Below are positions 48,937 to 58,659 of a stretch of 64,000 nt of DNA, piece by piece; position 1 is the stretch's first letter, and the number at the start of each line of letters is the position of its first letter. The notes beneath the pieces are model-generated. The model was not told the DNA's origin, made no database searches, and worked only from the letters and a program-made list of their open reading frames with translations. Made by a program: the position numbers and the translations under genes. Source of the stretch: a bacterium. Lineage in GTDB: Bacteria; Verrucomicrobiota; Verrucomicrobiia; Limisphaerales; UBA11358. The stretch spans positions 84,752 through 148,751 of the forward strand of contig JAJXXW010000028.1 in the NCBI GenBank assembly GCA_021780905.1, given 5' to 3'.

Positions 48937-51591
48937 ATGTCAGCCATCAAAAATCCCGAAGGCCAGCAAACTGCCGACCTGTTGCGCGATGCGGCGACCA
49001 GCGAAAGTGCCATCATCCTCGAACGCCTGAAAACCTCGCCCGCCGGCCTGACCGAAGAGGAGGCGGCGGAAAGGCTAGAGGTGTTCGGCCCGAACGAAGT
49101 CGCGCATGAACGAAAACACGAGTGGTTGCACCGGCTGTGGACCGCCGTGCGCAACCCGCTGGTGGTTTTGCTCACCGTCCTTTCCATTCTTTCCTACGCC
49201 ACCGATGACATTCCCGGCGGCACGCTGATGCTAATCATGGTGATTCTCGGCGTGGCGCTGCGCCTCGTGCAGGAAACCCGCGCCGGCAACGCGGCGGCGA
49301 AGCTCAAGGCGATGATCAAAGTCACCGCCACCGCGCTGCGCGACGGCCAGCCGAAGGAAATCCCGCTGCAACAGCTCGTGCCCGGCGACGTGGTAAAACT
49401 CTCGGCCGGCGACATGATTCCCGGCGACGTGCGACTCATCGCGGCGAAGGATTTGTTCATCATCCAAGCCACGCTCACCGGCGAATCATTGCCGGTGGAA
49501 AAACACGACCTGACGGACACGCGCACTGGCGTCTCATCCATCGAGCACACGAACATCTGCTTTCTCGGCACCAGCGTGGAAAGCGGCGCGGCCACGGGCG
49601 TCATCGTCGCCACCGGCGCGCAAACTTATTTTGGAAAAATGGCGAGCAGCCTGTCCGGCCAGCAGACGGACACGGCGTTCGACAAGGGCGTGAAAAAATT
49701 CGTCTGGCTCATGCTGACCTTCATGCTGGTGATGGTGCCGATGGTATTTTTCATCAACGGCCTGATGAAGCACAATTGGAAGGACGCCTTTTTCTTCGCG
49801 ATGGCCGTCGCCGTCGGCCTCACGCCGGAGATGCTGCCGATGATCGTTTCCGTCTGTCTTTCCAAGGGCGCGCTGGCGATGTCCAAGAAAAAAGTCATCG
49901 TCAAAAAACTGAATTCCATCCAGAACTTCGGCGCGATGGACGTGCTCTGCACCGACAAGACCGGCACGCTGACGATTGACCACGTCATCCTCGAACTGCA
50001 CGTGGACGTGTTCAAAAAGGAAAGTGATGAGGTGTTGCGCGACGCGTATCTCATCAGCCATTTCCAGACCGGATTGAAAAACGTCCTCGACCGAGCGGTG
50101 CTGAAATACAAGCAACTTCACGGCGAACTCGGCATTGATAAATACAAGATGGTGGACGAAATCCCGTTCGACTTCTCGCGCCGCATGATGTCCGTGGCCA
50201 TCGAACTGCCGAACGGCGAGCGCCAGTTGCTCACCAAAGGCGCGCCGGAAGCGGTGTTTGCCAAGTGCTCGCACTTCGAGAGCGAGGGCGAAATTTTGCC
50301 GATGGAACCGATTCTCGTCGGCGACCTGGTGCAGCAGGTGAACGATTTGAGCGAAGACGGTTTTCGCGTGCTCGCCGTGGCCACCAAGAAACTCGGCGCG
50401 CAAACCACCTTTACCAAGGCCGACGAAAGCGATTTGGTGTTGACCGGTTATCTGGCGTTTCTCGATCCGCCGAAGGATTCCGCCGCTAAGGCCATCACTG
50501 CTTTGCGGCAAAACGGCGTGACGGTGAAAGTTTTGACCGGCGACAATGACCTCGTCACGCGCAAGGTGTGCAGCGAAGTCGGCATCCACGCGGAAAAAAT
50601 CCTGCTCGGCAGCCATGTGGAAAAATTGACGGAAGACGAATTGTGCAAGGAAGTCGAGACGACGGACGTGTTCGCGCGCCTCTCGCCGACGCACAAAAAG
50701 CGCGTCGTGCAGGCCTTGCAGAAGAACAAACACGTCGTCGGCTTCATGGGCGACGGCATCAACGACGCGCCGGCGCTGCGTGCCGCCGACGTCGGCCTAT
50801 CTGTGGACAATGCGGTGGACATCGCGAAAGAATCCGCTGACATGATTCTGCTCGAAAAGGATTTGATGGTGCTGGAGGAAGGCGTGCTGGAAGGCCGGAA
50901 AGTGTTCGTCAACATTTTGAAATACATCCGCATGGGTGCGAGCTCCAACTTCGGCAACATGTTCAGTGTGCTCGGCGCCAGCGCGTGGCTGAAATTTCTG
51001 CCGATGCAGCCGATCCAGGTGCTGACGAACAATTTGCTCTATGATTTCTCGCAGGTGCCGATTCCGACGGACAACGTCGGCACGGCGGTCATTTCCAAGC
51101 CGCGCCCGTGGGCGATGGGCGAGATCGCCAAATTCATCGTGTTCATCGGGCCAATCAGCTCCATCTTCGATTACACGACGTATGCGCTGATGTATTTTTA
51201 TTTCAAGTGCGGCAACCTCGGCCTCGTGCCGCCGTCGCCAGAACTCGTCGCGCGTTTTGCGAGCGCCAAGGACAGCGACCACACCTACGCCGCCGCGCTG
51301 TTCAGCACCGGCTGGTTCGTGGAATCACTGATGACGCAGACGCTCATCGTCCACGTCATCCGCACGAACCAGATTCCCTTCATCCAGTCGCGCGCAAGCT
51401 GGCAGCTCACGATGACGACCCTTGCCATCATGCTCGTCGGCGCGATTCTGCCGTTCTCGCCGCTGGCGCAGTATCTGGGCTTCGTGCCGCTGCCGTGGCA
51501 GTTCTGGCCGCTGTTGGGAATCACCTTGATTTGCTACGTCGGCCTGACGCAGCTCATCAAGCAGTGGATGGTGAAGAAAAAGTGGATTTGA
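48937..51591 (+). CDS. mgtA: Magnesium-translocating P-type ATPase (MgtA-like)
   Basis: 884 aa; DKTGTLT, FGPNEVAHERKHEWLHRLWTAVRNPLVVLL, MAVAVGLTPEMLPMIVSVCLSKGALAMSKKKVIVKKLNSIQNFGAMDVLCTDKTGTLT. Confidence 0.92.
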   Translation: MSAIKNPEGQQTADLLRDAATSESAIILERLKTSPAGLTEEEAAERLEVFGPNEVAHERKHEWLHRLWTAVRNPLVVLLTVLSILSYATDDIPGGTLMLIMVILGVALRLVQETRAGNAAAKLKAMIKVTATALRDGQPKEIPLQQLVPGDVVKLSAGDMIPGDVRLIAAKDLFIIQATLTGESLPVEKHDLTDTRTGVSSIEHTNICFLGTSVESGAATGVIVATGAQTYFGKMASSLSGQQTDTAFDKGVKKFVWLMLTFMLVMVPMVFFINGLMKHNWKDAFFFAMAVAVGLTPEMLPMIVSVCLSKGALAMSKKKVIVKKLNSIQNFGAMDVLCTDKTGTLTIDHVILELHVDVFKKESDEVLRDAYLISHFQTGLKNVLDRAVLKYKQLHGELGIDKYKMVDEIPFDFSRRMMSVAIELPNGERQLLTKGAPEAVFAKCSHFESEGEILPMEPILVGDLVQQVNDLSEDGFRVLAVATKKLGAQTTFTKADESDLVLTGYLAFLDPPKDSAAKAITALRQNGVTVKVLTGDNDLVTRKVCSEVGIHAEKILLGSHVEKLTEDELCKEVETTDVFARLSPTHKKRVVQALQKNKHVVGFMGDGINDAPALRAADVGLSVDNAVDIAKESADMILLEKDLMVLEEGVLEGRKVFVNILKYIRMGASSNFGNMFSVLGASAWLKFLPMQPIQVLTNNLLYDFSQVPIPTDNVGTAVISKPRPWAMGEIAKFIVFIGPISSIFDYTTYALMYFYFKCGNLGLVPPSPELVARFASAKDSDHTYAAALFSTGWFVESLMTQTLIVHVIRTNQIPFIQSRASWQLTMTTLAIMLVGAILPFSPLAQYLGFVPLPWQFWPLLGITLICYVGLTQLIKQWMVKKKWI

Positions 51592-51650
51592 TTCGTGAAA
51601 AATTAAAATCCCGTTGCGATTTATTGCCGACCAATGCGCCGGTGGATTTA

Positions 51651-51795
51651 GAGCGTTTCCACTTTTTATGTAGCGCAGTCCGTCCCGGCTGCGGATTTAA
51701 AGCGCCGTCCCGATGCCTTGGGGAGACCGGGCGGCGAGACGCCGCCGCAATATGCAGGCGCGGACACCTGCGCTAACTCATTTTCGGAAACGCTC
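51651..51795. mobile_element. 145-bp MITE/ERIC-like element, copy 2
   Basis: GAGCGTTTCC...GGAAACGCTC TIR, flanked by TA on both sides (ggatttA|GAGCG ... CGCTC|TAatt); same length and orientation as 16421-16565. Confidence 0.87.
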
Positions 51796-54389
51796 TAATT
51801 GGTTCCCGCTTTCAGCGCTGTTCTTTTCTGTTCGAGCAGTTCTTTCAACGGGGGGAGCAAGGTCTCCAGACGGTCAATGAATTTGTCCACGTTGCCGTCG
51901 CCGGTGGCGTTAAAAAGCGGCAACGCCTGCAGACCAGCCTTCTTGGCCCAAAAGCCATTGGCGGTCGGGTCATAGACCACGTCCCGGTAGAGGTTCAGCG
52001 CCTGCAATTTCAGCTCTTTCTGGGTGGCGGGCGGCGCGGTCTCGGCCATTTTTTCCAAGGCGCCGGCCCAGCCGACCCGGGCACGGCCGCGCAGGCGGGC
52101 CGTTGCCTGAATTGAGTTGGCCACCTGCGCGTAGGCGTTCGTGGCCGCGTCCAGCGCGCCGAGTTGAAGATTGCAGTCGCCGGTTTCACTCAATGCCAGC
52201 AGGCCCAGTTGGTTCGTCGGCGGGATTTGGCCGAGGACGTTGGTGGCGAGCTGAAAATTCGCCAGGGCGTTGTTCGTGTCGGTGGAAATCGTCTGCATCA
52301 ACGACGCAGCGTAAGCCAGCCGCGTCTGGTCTTTCACCCCGACCGGGCAGGCGCTGGCGGGATCGAGCAGTTTGGCAAAATAGGCGTTGGCGTCGGAAAA
52401 GCCCAGCCGGCCCATCGCCGCCCGGCCCGCCATGAGTTGCGCGGGATAAACCAGGCCGGAATTTTTCCACGCCGGCGTCTGGAAGATCAGCTCGTAGTTT
52501 TTTTCCGCGCCCTGGTAATTCGTCCCGCTGCGAAAGCAGTAATCCGCCACCCACCACTGCGCCAGCGGCGCCAGGTCGTTGGTGGGGAACGCCGCCACGA
52601 GACCCGAAAAAATCCGGAAGGCGTTGGTCTCCCGGCCCGCCTGGAAATCGGCCCGGCCCAGCGCGTATTGCACCTGCGGTTGCAGGTCGTTCCTCGGATA
52701 GGTTTTCAGCCAGGTCTCGTAGTTTGTGATGGCCGCTGGCCAGTTCTGCCCGCGCTCGTAGGTGCGCGCCACGGCCAGCGCCACCTGCGGCGCCAGCGGA
52801 GAATCGGGAAACAGGGTGGCGAATTGCTGAAAGACTTCCCGGGCCTTTTCCGGCAGGCCAAAATCCGTGAACGCCTCGCCGGCGAGCAGCAGGCTGTTGT
52901 CCGCAAAATCACTCGCCGGAAAATCCGCCAGCAATTTCCGCATCGCCGCCTCTGCGCCGGCCATGTCGGCCAGATTCAAATCGGCCCGCAAAATCTGGTA
53001 GAGCGCGCGGTCGCCTAGGGATTTGGCCACTTCGGGAATATTGCCGAACTCGTCCCGCACGGCCTCATAATGGCGCCGGGCACCGGCAAAATCCTGCAGC
53101 ACAAACCGGGCGTCGCCAGCCTTGAATTCCGCCACGGCCCGGTCTGCCGACGGCGGCAGAAGCCGCGCGGCCGTTTCAAAGTCCGCCAGGCTGTTGGTCA
53201 TGTCGTTACCCAACCACTCGCACCAGCCGCGATCCAAATGGCCCTTGCCGGCGAGCGGATTATTTGTGCCTGCGCCGAGCAACTGATCGAACCGGGCCTG
53301 CGCCGCCGCCAGGTGATTGGTCGCCGCCGCCGGCGGATTGGTGGCCGTCAGTGAGGCGGCATAATCTTTCAGGTGCAGTTCGCCCAGTGTCAGCAGCGCC
53401 AGCCCGGACACGGGCGAACCCGCAAACTGCGTGAGAAGATTTTCCAGCTTGTCCTCGGCCAGGGCCGAATTTCCCTGCGCCGCCGCCAGCGCCGCGATTT
53501 TAAGCACCGCCTCCTGCTGGCGCTCCGCCGGCGCGGCGTTGGTCAGATTCGCCGCCCACGCGGCGGTCGCTTCGGCCAGCAGATTTTTCTTCTCCAGCGC
53601 CGCCGCGTGGAGCGCCACACCGTCGGCGAATTGTTCCGGCGTCTGCGCGGCCGCCAACAGATTCGTGGCGGCGGACAGCGCCGCCCCGGGGTCGTTCAAG
53701 CCGAGTTGGACCTGATAGAGCAGATTCAAACGCTCCCAGTTTTGTTCAGGCTTGAGCGTTTGGGGATTCAGGGCGTCCAGAATTTTCCCGGCGGCGGCAA
53801 AATTCCTCCGCTCCAATTTTGATCGGGCCAGGGAGAGCCGGCCGCTGGCGACCAGTGGATTGTCCGGATTCAATTGCGCCGCGCGCGCAAAAACCCCGTC
53901 GCCGGCCTCCAGCAGCGCGTCGTGGCGCGGCCAGTCGCCGAGCCGCGCATAGGCCGCCGCCGCCTCGACCACGGCTGTCAGGGCCAGCGGCGAACCGGGA
54001 AAATTTCTGGCGAGCGCCACCAGGGTCTCCGCCGCGCGCGCAAAATCCTGCTGCGCGAACTGAACCTCGCCGAGCCAGTAGGCGTAGCGGTCGGCCAGAC
54101 TGCCGGCATCCGCCGCGCCGGCCGCCAGCAACGCGCCGGCGGCGGCGAACTTGCCCTGTTTGAACTGCGCCTGCGCTTCCAGCAGCCGCGCCGGCGGCAC
54201 CTGTGCTGACTTGGGGAAACGCTGGATGAAGTCCGCGAGTTCCGTTTCCGCCTGGCTCCAGTTCTCATCCTGAAACATCGTGGTCGCCGTCGCGAAGGCG
54301 CGGTCCTCCCGCACGCCGCCGGCGGACAGCGATCCGCCGCCCAGGACGAACGTGGAAAAAATCAAAAGCCATCGCCGGCAAAAGGCCAT
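51795..54389 (-). CDS. Large secreted TPR protein
   Basis: 864 aa; repeated FPxSPLAPQVALAVARTYERGQNWPAAI-type TPR units. Confidence 0.82.
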   Translation of the reverse strand: MAFCRRWLLIFSTFVLGGGSLSAGGVREDRAFATATTMFQDENWSQAETELADFIQRFPKSAQVPPARLLEAQAQFKQGKFAAAGALLAAGAADAGSLADRYAYWLGEVQFAQQDFARAAETLVALARNFPGSPLALTAVVEAAAAYARLGDWPRHDALLEAGDGVFARAAQLNPDNPLVASGRLSLARSKLERRNFAAAGKILDALNPQTLKPEQNWERLNLLYQVQLGLNDPGAALSAATNLLAAAQTPEQFADGVALHAAALEKKNLLAEATAAWAANLTNAAPAERQQEAVLKIAALAAAQGNSALAEDKLENLLTQFAGSPVSGLALLTLGELHLKDYAASLTATNPPAAATNHLAAAQARFDQLLGAGTNNPLAGKGHLDRGWCEWLGNDMTNSLADFETAARLLPPSADRAVAEFKAGDARFVLQDFAGARRHYEAVRDEFGNIPEVAKSLGDRALYQILRADLNLADMAGAEAAMRKLLADFPASDFADNSLLLAGEAFTDFGLPEKAREVFQQFATLFPDSPLAPQVALAVARTYERGQNWPAAITNYETWLKTYPRNDLQPQVQYALGRADFQAGRETNAFRIFSGLVAAFPTNDLAPLAQWWVADYCFRSGTNYQGAEKNYELIFQTPAWKNSGLVYPAQLMAGRAAMGRLGFSDANAYFAKLLDPASACPVGVKDQTRLAYAASLMQTISTDTNNALANFQLATNVLGQIPPTNQLGLLALSETGDCNLQLGALDAATNAYAQVANSIQATARLRGRARVGWAGALEKMAETAPPATQKELKLQALNLYRDVVYDPTANGFWAKKAGLQALPLFNATGDGNVDKFIDRLETLLPPLKELLEQKRTALKAGTN

Positions 54390-54445
54390 GCGCCGAATCT
54401 AAACGATCCGGCGCGGTGAAAAAAGCGGGAAATCTACTTTGAGGA

Positions 54446-54955
54446 GTGCCAACCACATTTTCGCAGTGTTTTTTTGTTTTCAGAAACGAAACGGGCCAAC
54501 ACGCCGGAAACTTCCCCACGCCGGGCGAAAAAACACCGACGCCGATGTTCTGGTGTTTCCGCAAATTTGTGCTGGGCCGGATGCGGAATCTCAAGCTAAC
54601 CAAAGACCGTTTCACGGTGCCGAAGAATTTTGATCCGAAAAAATTCTTCGACCACAGCCTGGGCGTGGTGACGGGCACGGGCGATTTCGAAGCCGTGATC
54701 GAGCTGGATGCGTGGCTGGCGGGCATCTTGCGCGGGCGCAAATGGCATCCGTCACCGGTCTGGACGGAACTGCCCGGCGGCGGTTCGCATTTGCAGATGC
54801 GGCTGAGTTGCCTCGACGAGATCGAGCAATGGGTTTTGAGCTGGGACACGCGCGCGACGGTGGTGCGACCACAGGCACTTCGCGAGCGGATTTTAAACAT
54901 TACGCAGACGCTGTGGCAGCGGTATGGCGGGCCGATGATTTTGCACGGGAAATAA
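54446..54955 (+). pseudogene. C-terminal fragment of a WYL-domain transcriptional regulator
   Basis: LGRMRNLKLTKDRFTVPKNFDPKKFFDHSLGVVTGTGDFEAVIELDAWLAGILRGRKWHPSPVWTELPGGGSHLQMRLSCLDEIEQWVLSWDTRATVVRPQALRERI; no N-terminal HTH found upstream. Confidence 0.65.
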
Positions 54956-55035
54956 ATCTCACGCAAAGGCGCTGGAAGTTTTTAACCGCGAAAGACACGA
55001 ACCACACGAACTGGCACCATTACGCAGCGACCGCT

Positions 55036-55170
55036 ATGATTTTTGGCCGGCGTGGGCGGTGGCTGATGCATTGCCACCGCTTGGTGCGCGATCACGAACA
55101 AACCGCCGCTTCCGTCGCCGGCTGGATTTACCTCGCCATGACCCGCCGGATGCTCCGCCGACTCGCATGA
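55036..55170 (+). pseudogene. C-terminal remnant of an IS5-like transposase
   Basis: GRWLMHCHRLVRDHEQTAASVAGWIYLAMTRRMLRRLA* resembles the RRL..DyE.....e.miY.AMiR.MLRRL C-terminus. Confidence 0.6.
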
Positions 55171-55203
55171 ACATTGAACCATTTTGATTTTTCAGACCGG
55201 CAA

Positions 55204-55770
55204 TTAATGTTTGGCCTCCACAAAGCCGAAATACTGCTTGGTGCAGGTGGGGCAGAGGCCGTGGCTGAACTGGGCCTGGGAGCGACTGGCGATGAATCGT
55301 TCTACCGGCACCCAGTTGCCCTGGCCGTCCCGAATGCTCTTGCAATGGGAACAGATGGGCAGCAGACCTTCGAGTGCCTGCACGCGTTGGCGCAATTGCC
55401 GGGACTGCCGGCCCAGCAGCGAGGTCAGCGCCGCCAGCAGCACCAGCACGAAAAACTGGATCAGCGCGTCGGTGGTGTCGATGACGGAAACCGGTTTCGG
55501 ATCGAAAACCAACTCGTGCGCGACCCGAGTGATGGACAGGCCGCTGGAGCAAACGAGCGCAAACCAAAGGCTGCGGTTCCAGGCGGCCAGCATGGCCGGG
55601 AAAATAAACACGAACGGAAACACCAGCAGTGACACCATTTCCCAGTCCACTGCGGCAAAGACCAGGCACAACACAATGATGAACCAAGCCATGTTCCACA
55701 GCCCGCGTTCAAAGGCATAAACCACCGGCGGCGGAGCTGCCGGTAGCGGTGTGCGAGGTGAAAAATCCAT
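55204..55770 (-). CDS. Small membrane protein with C-terminal four-Cys LPICSHCK..CPTC module
   Basis: Four or so TM helices then coiled coil RQLRQRVQALEGLLPICSHCKSIRDGQGNWVPVERFIASRSQAQFSHGLCPTCTKQYF. Confidence 0.75.
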   Translation of the reverse strand: MDFSPRTPLPAAPPPVVYAFERGLWNMAWFIIVLCLVFAAVDWEMVSLLVFPFVFIFPAMLAAWNRSLWFALVCSSGLSITRVAHELVFDPKPVSVIDTTDALIQFFVLVLLAALTSLLGRQSRQLRQRVQALEGLLPICSHCKSIRDGQGNWVPVERFIASRSQAQFSHGLCPTCTKQYFGFVEAKH

Positions 55771-56120
55771 TATTGTTTGACCACTTTGACGGTGCCGGTG
55801 GCCGGGTCGTAAACGATTTTGCAGCCGAAGGGCGCTTCGGGGATTTTTCCAAGATAACGCATCGTCACCATCTCATTCAGGTCCTTCGGCAGCCGCCCTT
55901 CGGCCACCTGAAACTGCTGGATCGCTTGATTAATATACGCAAGATCAATCTGCTTCTCCGAATATTTCTGCGCCTGAACCACCGCGCCGACATAATTCAG
56001 CGGCGCATCCACCGCATTGGAAACGGCGTTCATGGCCTGCGTGGATTTCTGGCCGCTGTCACCGCAGCCCGCCACCAGCAACAGCGCCGCCAAGATAATC
56101 AGTGAAGCGGGTGTTTTCAT
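55770..56120 (-). CDS. Hypothetical lipoprotein
   Basis: MKTPASLIILAALLLVAGCGDSGQK lipobox; abuts the preceding ORF at 55770. Confidence 0.7.
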   Translation of the reverse strand: MKTPASLIILAALLLVAGCGDSGQKSTQAMNAVSNAVDAPLNYVGAVVQAQKYSEKQIDLAYINQAIQQFQVAEGRLPKDLNEMVTMRYLGKIPEAPFGCKIVYDPATGTVKVVKQ

Positions 56121-56318
56121 GGTTCCAAGCTACCTCCGTTTGCCCCAAATTAAAACTGATTTTTTAACACGCTTCCCGCCTGGTTTGCCAGGTGGTTCTG
56201 CCGTGGAACTGGTTCGCGCAACCCTTCCGCCAAATAGCATCGGCGATGGCCGGGCAACGCGCCCGGCGCCGCCTGCTTTCAAATTGTGCCGCCGTGACTT
56301 TTGGCTTAAAGTGACCGG

Positions 56319-57662
56319 ATGTTTGATTCGTTAAGCAGCAAGCTCCAGAACGCTTTCAAAAACCTGCGCGGCCTCGGGAAAATCTCCGAGAGCAACGTCG
56401 GCGACGCCCTGCGCGAAGTCCGCCTCGCCCTCCTCGAAGCCGACGTGAACTTCAAGGTGGCGCGCGATTTCATCGAGCGCGTCAAGACCAAGTCGCTCGG
56501 CGCGGAAGTCATCACCAGCGTCCAGCCCGGCCAGCAGATCATCAAATTTGTCAGCGACGAGCTGACGGAGCTGCTCGGTTCGCAAAACGCCGCGTTAAAT
56601 TTGTCCGGCAATCCAACGTGCCTGATGATGGTTGGTTTGCACGGCGCAGGGAAAACCACTTCCAGCGGCAAGCTCGCGAAACTCCTGAAAAAACAAGGTC
56701 GCGCTCCGCTGCTCGTCGCGGCGGATGTCTATCGGCCGGCGGCGATGGATCAGCTCGAAACGCTCGGCAAACAGGTGGATGTGCCGACATTCGTCAAACG
56801 CGGCGAGACGGATGTCTTGAAAATCGCCCGCGAGGCGCTGCCGTTCGCAAAGGAGAAAAATTGCACCGTCGTCATCTTCGATACCGCCGGCCGGTTGCAG
56901 ATTGATGAACCGCTGGTGCAGGAACTTGTGCGCCTGCGCGATCTCGTGAAGCCGCAGGAAATTCTGCTCGTGCTGGACGCCGCGACCGGTCAAGAAGCCG
57001 TCAATGTCGCCACACATTTCGATCAGGCGCTGAACATCACCGGCTCCATTCTCACCAAGCTGGACGGCGACGCGCGTGGCGGCGCGGCATTGAGCATGAA
57101 GTCCGTCACCGGCAAGCCGATCAAATTCGCCGGCGTCGGTGAAAAACTGGACGAGTTCGAGCCGTTTCATCCCGAACGCATGGCGTCGCGGATTCTCGGT
57201 ATGGGCGACGTCGTCAGTCTGGTTGAAAAAGCGGCGGAAGCGGTGAATGAAGAAGACGCCAAGCGCCTGGAAGAAAAGATGCGGAAGGGCGAATTTTCGC
57301 TCGAAGATTTTTTGGAGCAGTTGCGCGCGATGAAAAAGCTCGGTTCGCTGGAAAGCATCGTGAAAATGTTGCCCGGCGGCGGCGACGCGCTGAAGCAGAT
57401 GGATATCGGCAAGCAGGAGAAGGAATTCAAGCGCATGGAAGGCATGGTCTGCGCGATGACGAAGAAGGAGCGGCTAAATCCGGTCATCCTCAATGCCAGC
57501 CGCCGGCGTCGCATCGCCGCCGGCAGCGGCGTGACCGTGACCGAGTTGAACACCATGCTCAATAAATTTTTCCAGATGCAAACGATGATGAAAAAGATGG
57601 GCAAGATGTCCAAGATGATGGGCAAACTGGGCGGCGCGATGCCGGGAATGTTCCGGCGCTGA
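56319..57662 (+). CDS. ffh: Signal recognition particle protein Ffh
   Basis: 447 aa; GLHGAGKTTSSGKLAKLLKK, FDTAGRLQIDEPL, ILTKLDGDARGGAALS, C-terminal Met-rich M domain. Confidence 0.96.
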   Translation: MFDSLSSKLQNAFKNLRGLGKISESNVGDALREVRLALLEADVNFKVARDFIERVKTKSLGAEVITSVQPGQQIIKFVSDELTELLGSQNAALNLSGNPTCLMMVGLHGAGKTTSSGKLAKLLKKQGRAPLLVAADVYRPAAMDQLETLGKQVDVPTFVKRGETDVLKIAREALPFAKEKNCTVVIFDTAGRLQIDEPLVQELVRLRDLVKPQEILLVLDAATGQEAVNVATHFDQALNITGSILTKLDGDARGGAALSMKSVTGKPIKFAGVGEKLDEFEPFHPERMASRILGMGDVVSLVEKAAEAVNEEDAKRLEEKMRKGEFSLEDFLEQLRAMKKLGSLESIVKMLPGGGDALKQMDIGKQEKEFKRMEGMVCAMTKKERLNPVILNASRRRRIAAGSGVTVTELNTMLNKFFQMQTMMKKMGKMSKMMGKLGGAMPGMFRR

Positions 57663-57889
57663 ACCGCTTCAAAACATATCTCCCAAATTAATTCAAAGGA
57701 CTGAAAGTCCGAAAGAAATGCGGCCCGGGGAATCGCTCGGGACTGGAAAACAGTCAGCGCTCGCTTTGCCTTGGCCTGATTTCTGTTACCCTGTGAGGGC
57801 TTCAGTTTGGCTTCATGAGGTCGCGCCGAATTCTCTGATTTTGACTGAAGCGATTGAATCGGCGCCCAACCGTGGTTACATTTTCCGGC

Positions 57890-58423
57890 ATGAAAACCGA
57901 ATCCCTCCGCATCGGCATGAAGGTGCGTCATCCGCAATACGGCTCCGGCCTCGTCAAAACCATTTCCGAGACGGTGGCGGAAATCCAGTTCGACGACGGC
58001 ACGAAGCGCGCCGTTGCGCCCGCGGCCAGCGGCCTCGAGCCGATGGAGCCGCAGGCGACTATCAACGGTTTGGACGTGCCGCTGAAACAGTTTGTCGAGG
58101 AGACGCTCGCAGCGGCGGTCGCCAGACTGGGTTTGGAAAAGCCAGACGAGGTGGTGGAACAACTCGGCTTGCGCTGGCACGATGGCAGACTGGTGCTGCA
58201 CCCGGCGGATGCAGCGTTGCAGGCGAAGGAAGTGCCGCTGGAAACCTTCTTCCACAAGATTGTGATGGTTAGAAACAACCTGCGCGTGCTGGAACAGAAA
58301 ATCAACGCGCATGGGAAATTGTCGGACGGCGAGAAAGTGGAGATGCAGCAATACATCACCAAGAGCTACGGCTCGCTGACGACGTTCAACGTGCTGTTCA
58401 AGGAGAAGACCGGGCAGTTTTAG
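57890..58423 (+). CDS. Conserved hypothetical protein with tudor-like N-terminus
   Basis: MKTESLRIGMKVRHPQYGSGLVKTISETVAEIQFDDGTKRAVAPA. Confidence 0.7.
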   Translation: MKTESLRIGMKVRHPQYGSGLVKTISETVAEIQFDDGTKRAVAPAASGLEPMEPQATINGLDVPLKQFVEETLAAAVARLGLEKPDEVVEQLGLRWHDGRLVLHPADAALQAKEVPLETFFHKIVMVRNNLRVLEQKINAHGKLSDGEKVEMQQYITKSYGSLTTFNVLFKEKTGQF

Positions 58424-58659
58424 CCGCTGCGGGCCACGGCCGAAACACGCAGCCAACGAGTCGCGCGAACCTGAAAAATCGGTGTTTCCTCGGGGCCGTT
58501 TTGTGCTAAAGTCTCGCGATGAAAATCGAATCGTCCGGCGGCACCCCCAAGGCGCGGCCGGAAAATAACCCGGGCCAATCCGGTTCCGGGCTTGCCGCCG
58601 CTGACCGCGCCGTCGGACGGCGCTGAACGCGGTCGGCTGCTTGCCCCTGGATTTTTATC

